64,000 nucleotides of DNA from the NCBI GenBank assembly GCA_963696325.1, contig CAVOJV010000040.1, forward strand, positions 1 to 64,000. The letters are read 5' to 3'. The notes under the pieces are model-generated. The model saw nothing but the letters and a program-made list of their open reading frames with translations. It was not told the DNA's origin and searched no databases. The translations under genes and the position numbers were made by a program. This document shows positions 61,832 through 64,000 of the stretch, in pieces (position 1 is the stretch's first letter; the number at the start of each line of letters is the position of its first letter). Source of the DNA: CAVOJV01 sp963696325. Its GTDB lineage: Bacteria; Pseudomonadota; Gammaproteobacteria; Competibacterales; Competibacteraceae.

Positions 61832-62245
61832 TTAACCCAGTAACGGCGCCTTCGTTGACCTGGAGGCACCCCCGTGCAGCAGCTTGATCAACTCCGCCTC
61901 GCCGCAGGTCAATCCACACAGCTTGATGAGTTCCTCCACATCCGCACCCTGGTCAGCCAGCTTGGCCGCCACCTCGAACGCTTTGTGATTGGCTTCCATA
62001 CTTGGGGAGGGCTGCTCATTCCGTTCCTGCAAGCGGACGAGTTGGCTCTCAATACGCGTCAGGCGTTCGCCAAGCATACCTACAGAGAAGGTCAAGGCTT
62101 TAAGATCCTGGGGCGGTTTTTCAGGGGCTGCTATATCCGGCTGAGGTGACCGCTGACGCAGCGCATACCAACCTAAGACAATCAGCAAAACGTCGCTTAC
62201 CACCAAGGCAGTGATGGCTACCGCGTAAAGGAGACTGTCAGGCAT
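61832..62245 (-). CDS. DUF2802 protein of the flagellar/chemotaxis cluster
   Basis: The 137-residue protein has one N-terminal membrane helix (LLYAVAITALVVSDVLLIVL), a coiled middle (SVGMLGERLTRIESQLVRLQ) and the DUF2802 core (AAKLADQGADVEELIKLCGL, TCGEAELIKLLHG). The family is tied to polar flagellar gene clusters, usually after cheW. I chose the ATG at 62245 after GAGGTTCCCC; an ATG at 62257 would overlap the previous gene by four bases. Confidence 0.85.
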   Translation of the reverse strand: MPDSLLYAVAITALVVSDVLLIVLGWYALRQRSPQPDIAAPEKPPQDLKALTFSVGMLGERLTRIESQLVRLQERNEQPSPSMEANHKAFEVAAKLADQGADVEELIKLCGLTCGEAELIKLLHGGASRSTKAPLLG

Positions 62246-62253
62246 GGGGAACC

Positions 62254-62436
62254 TCAAATATACTCATCGATGCGTAGCTTGTCTGGAAGTGGCTTATCAG
62301 CGGCGCCCAGCCCGTCGGGAAGCGATTTTTGTTCGTGCTCAGGAGCGCCTTTGGCATTTTTCCGCCGCTGTTCTTGCCCCTGCACGGGGAGTGTTGGAGT
62401 CGATGGATAGATGTTGTTGACCTTAGCCATAGCCAC
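62254..62436 (-). CDS. Small hypothetical protein between motD and DUF2802
   Basis: A 60-residue, charged protein (MAMAKVNNIYPSTPTLPVQG, then EQRRKNAKGAPEHEQKSLPD) that looks disordered. It occupies the place where parC, parP and cheW stand in Pseudomonas-type clusters. Its ending DKLRIDEYI and tight spacing suggest a real gene in the operon. Similar short PVQG...RR...DEYI proteins in flagellar clusters come to mind, but I cannot name a family. Confidence 0.6.
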   Translation of the reverse strand: MAMAKVNNIYPSTPTLPVQGQEQRRKNAKGAPEHEQKSLPDGLGAADKPLPDKLRIDEYI

Positions 62437-62444
62437 TAACCTCC

Positions 62445-63416
62445 TCAGCGTGTTTTGCTCAAACCAGCTTTAACTGCGGCCACGTCGGTGCCACGTCCAG
62501 GCGTCTTGAGGTTGTTGTTCTTTTGCTGCGGGGTTCCATCGCCCTCGATCACTAAAACTACCCGGCGATTGCGAGTACGTCCCTCCTCGGTGGCGTTGTC
62601 GCTGATAGGGCGGTGTTCTCCATAGCCGATGGCCGCCATCCGTTCTGGTCTTATCTCTGCTTCCATCAGCAGGTGCACTACACTGGCGGCCCGTGCTGCC
62701 GACAGCTCCCAGTTGGATGGATAAATCGGTGTTTTGATCGGCACGTTATCGGTAAAACCTTCCACCTGGATGGGGTTGGACACATCTTTCAAGACAACGG
62801 CGATCTTTCTCAGGGGTTCCTGCGCCGACTCGTTGATGATAGAGCTACCGCTTGGAAACAGGATATTGTCCCCAATCTCCACTTCAATGAGGGCACCGCT
62901 GCGTCGCACTCTTATCAGATTAGCGCTAATCAATTCGGGTATCGTATCCTGCAGGCGCGTCATGATCTCGTCTAAATGATCGGGCCGCTCTGTTGGAGCA
63001 GGCGCCTCGGCTTGGCTTGTTTTGGGTTTGGCGGCAGCGACGGCAATCGGCTCTGCTGCCACCAGGGGGAGAGTGAAGTGTTTGACGATGGGGCGGCGTA
63101 TCCGCTGCACACCCATAAACGGCATCGGCCGTAGTTCGGGGATGAATTTGGGCCGGTTTAATCGGGAATCGTTATTACTATCTGTCGACGGCGTGCGCGC
63201 CAGTTTGCCGACCTGAATAGGCTCTAAGCTTTGCGCCGGAGAGCGGAAAGCGGCTACCAGCACATCGGACAACACGCGATACTTACCCTCATTGATCGAG
63301 GATACCGAGTACATGACCACGAAAAAGGCGAACAGCAGGGTGATGAAATCAGCATACGACACCAGCCACCGCTCGTGATTTTCAGGTTCTTCCTGATGTT
63401 TCCGCCGCCCACCCAT
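62445..63416 (-). CDS. motD: Flagellar stator protein MotD/MotB type
   Basis: The 323-residue protein has a single N-terminal membrane helix with the proton-carrying Asp (WLVSYADFITLLFAFFVVMY), a long linker and a C-terminal OmpA-like peptidoglycan-binding domain (EGFTDNVPIKTPIYPSNWEL, SAARAASVVHLL, IGYGEHRPISDN, TRNRRVVLVI). With MotC it forms the stator that drives the flagellum. It lies eight bases after motC. Confidence 0.93.
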   Translation of the reverse strand: MGGRRKHQEEPENHERWLVSYADFITLLFAFFVVMYSVSSINEGKYRVLSDVLVAAFRSPAQSLEPIQVGKLARTPSTDSNNDSRLNRPKFIPELRPMPFMGVQRIRRPIVKHFTLPLVAAEPIAVAAAKPKTSQAEAPAPTERPDHLDEIMTRLQDTIPELISANLIRVRRSGALIEVEIGDNILFPSGSSIINESAQEPLRKIAVVLKDVSNPIQVEGFTDNVPIKTPIYPSNWELSAARAASVVHLLMEAEIRPERMAAIGYGEHRPISDNATEEGRTRNRRVVLVIEGDGTPQQKNNNLKTPGRGTDVAAVKAGLSKTR

Positions 63417-63424
63417 GGTCTGTC

Positions 63425-64000
63425 CTATCCGTTATGACGTACGAAGCCCTGCAGCTTGGATTCCACGTTACGGGGATTCTCGCCGTTGGCGATGGCGATA
63501 ATCCCTTCGATAACCAGTTCACCCAGCTTGGACTGCTGGTTGATGACGCTTTTCAACTTGTTGGCCAGAGGCAGGCATATCAGATTGGCCAAGCCGACAC
63601 CGTAAACCGTGGCAACAAACGCGGCGGCGATGCCGCTGCCCAGCTTGCCGGGATCGGCTAGGTTTCCCATTACGTGAATCAACCCCAGCACGGCACCGAT
63701 GATACCGATGGTAGGCGCGTAGCCACCCATTCCTTCAAATAGCTTCGCCGCCTGATTATCCAGGTCTTCGCGCACCGCCAAATCCATTTCCAGGACATGG
63801 CGGATATCTTTAGGCTCATTGCCGTCCACCAGTAGCTGCAAGCCTTTGGCGGCGAGTGCGTCCGGTTCGCTCTGAATCAGATTTTCCAACCCCAGCAGGC
63901 CTTCTTTGCGGGCGATCTGGCTCCATTCCACGATTTTGCCGATGGCTTGCTCGAGAGCGATTTGGGGAGGCATAAATACCCAGATGGCATGCCTTAAAGC
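63425..64000 (-). CDS. motC: Flagellar stator protein MotC/MotA type (5' end outside the window)
   Basis: Only the C-terminal 190 or so residues are inside; the frame is open to the edge (ALRHAIWVFMPPQIALEQAI). It has VVEWSQIARKEGLLGLE-type cytoplasmic region, then KLFEGMGGYAPTIGIIGAVL, GLIHVMGNLADPGKLGSGIA, AAFVATVYGVGLANLICLPL, the MotA/TolQ/ExbB membrane core that makes the ion channel with MotD. The internal ATG at about 63973 is not the start. Confidence 0.93.
   Translation of the reverse strand, partial: ALRHAIWVFMPPQIALEQAIGKIVEWSQIARKEGLLGLENLIQSEPDALAAKGLQLLVDGNEPKDIRHVLEMDLAVREDLDNQAAKLFEGMGGYAPTIGIIGAVLGLIHVMGNLADPGKLGSGIAAAFVATVYGVGLANLICLPLANKLKSVINQQSKLGELVIEGIIAIANGENPRNVESKLQGFVRHNG

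Overview
The window looks like a piece of an IS-saturated gammaproteobacterial genome, GC-rich overall, with one AT-rich plasmid-type block. Three things support this class: a queC-queD-queE operon whose QueE has the long C-x14-C-x2-C insertion, ada next to alkB, and ihfA. A motC-motD-(small ORF)-DUF2802 flagellar motor cluster as in Pseudomonas-type chromosomes also fits. The species cannot be named from the sequence alone.

Layout. 1-1827 is one arm of an inverted duplication: a broken B12-radical SAM gene, integrase and IS6 debris, and the start of plsC. The other arm is 21714-24991. From 1.8 to 6 kb lie plsC, a truncated ISAs1 element, an IS6 copy and an EAL-like/HDOD protein. From 6.0 to 8.8 kb there are nested miniature elements, a methyltransferase-like gene and gene fragments. 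From 8.8 to 21.7 kb two inverted IS1634 copies bracket the useful cargo: ada-alkB (alkylation repair) and queC-queD-queE (preQ0, the queuosine precursor), plus IS6, IS200 and IS982-like elements and an orphan integron attC. From 21.7 to 29 kb lie an IS4-like element with its empty site visible in the other arm, the intact radical SAM gene, another IS4-like transposase and an IS701 element. From 29.1 to 30.45 kb, 41-bp inverted repeats enclose a MazE/MazF-type module and a third gene. From 31.1 to 34.7 kb there is a YedE/DUF3343 selenium-type transporter fusion with a kinase-fold enzyme, a frameshifted secreted protein and ihfA.

From 34.7 to 45.6 kb the sequence is almost wholly mobile. It holds two resolvase-plus-transposase elements joined head to head at a 36-bp palindrome, arrays of short transposon-end repeats, a group II intron (39183-44089) with an IS21 element inserted in its 5' domain, and an ISAzo13 element with a canonical -1 slippery heptamer. 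From 45.9 to 51 kb is a plasmid backbone: parA, a small ParB-like gene, a HigB/HigA-type module, a Rep_3-family initiator and eight iterons. From 52.2 to 53.9 kb are integron-type gene cassettes with two attC sites; one cassette gene has been split by a 364-bp miniature element. From 54 to 60.9 kb lie more IS elements, a DUF1566 secreted protein and small regulators. The right end is flagellar motor chromosome (motC runs off the edge).

The recurring themes are nesting of mobile elements, paired copies that reveal pre-insertion states, and single-base frameshifts, several in homopolymers. The latter, with the many near-identical IS copies, mean that assembly or sequencing error must be kept in mind.
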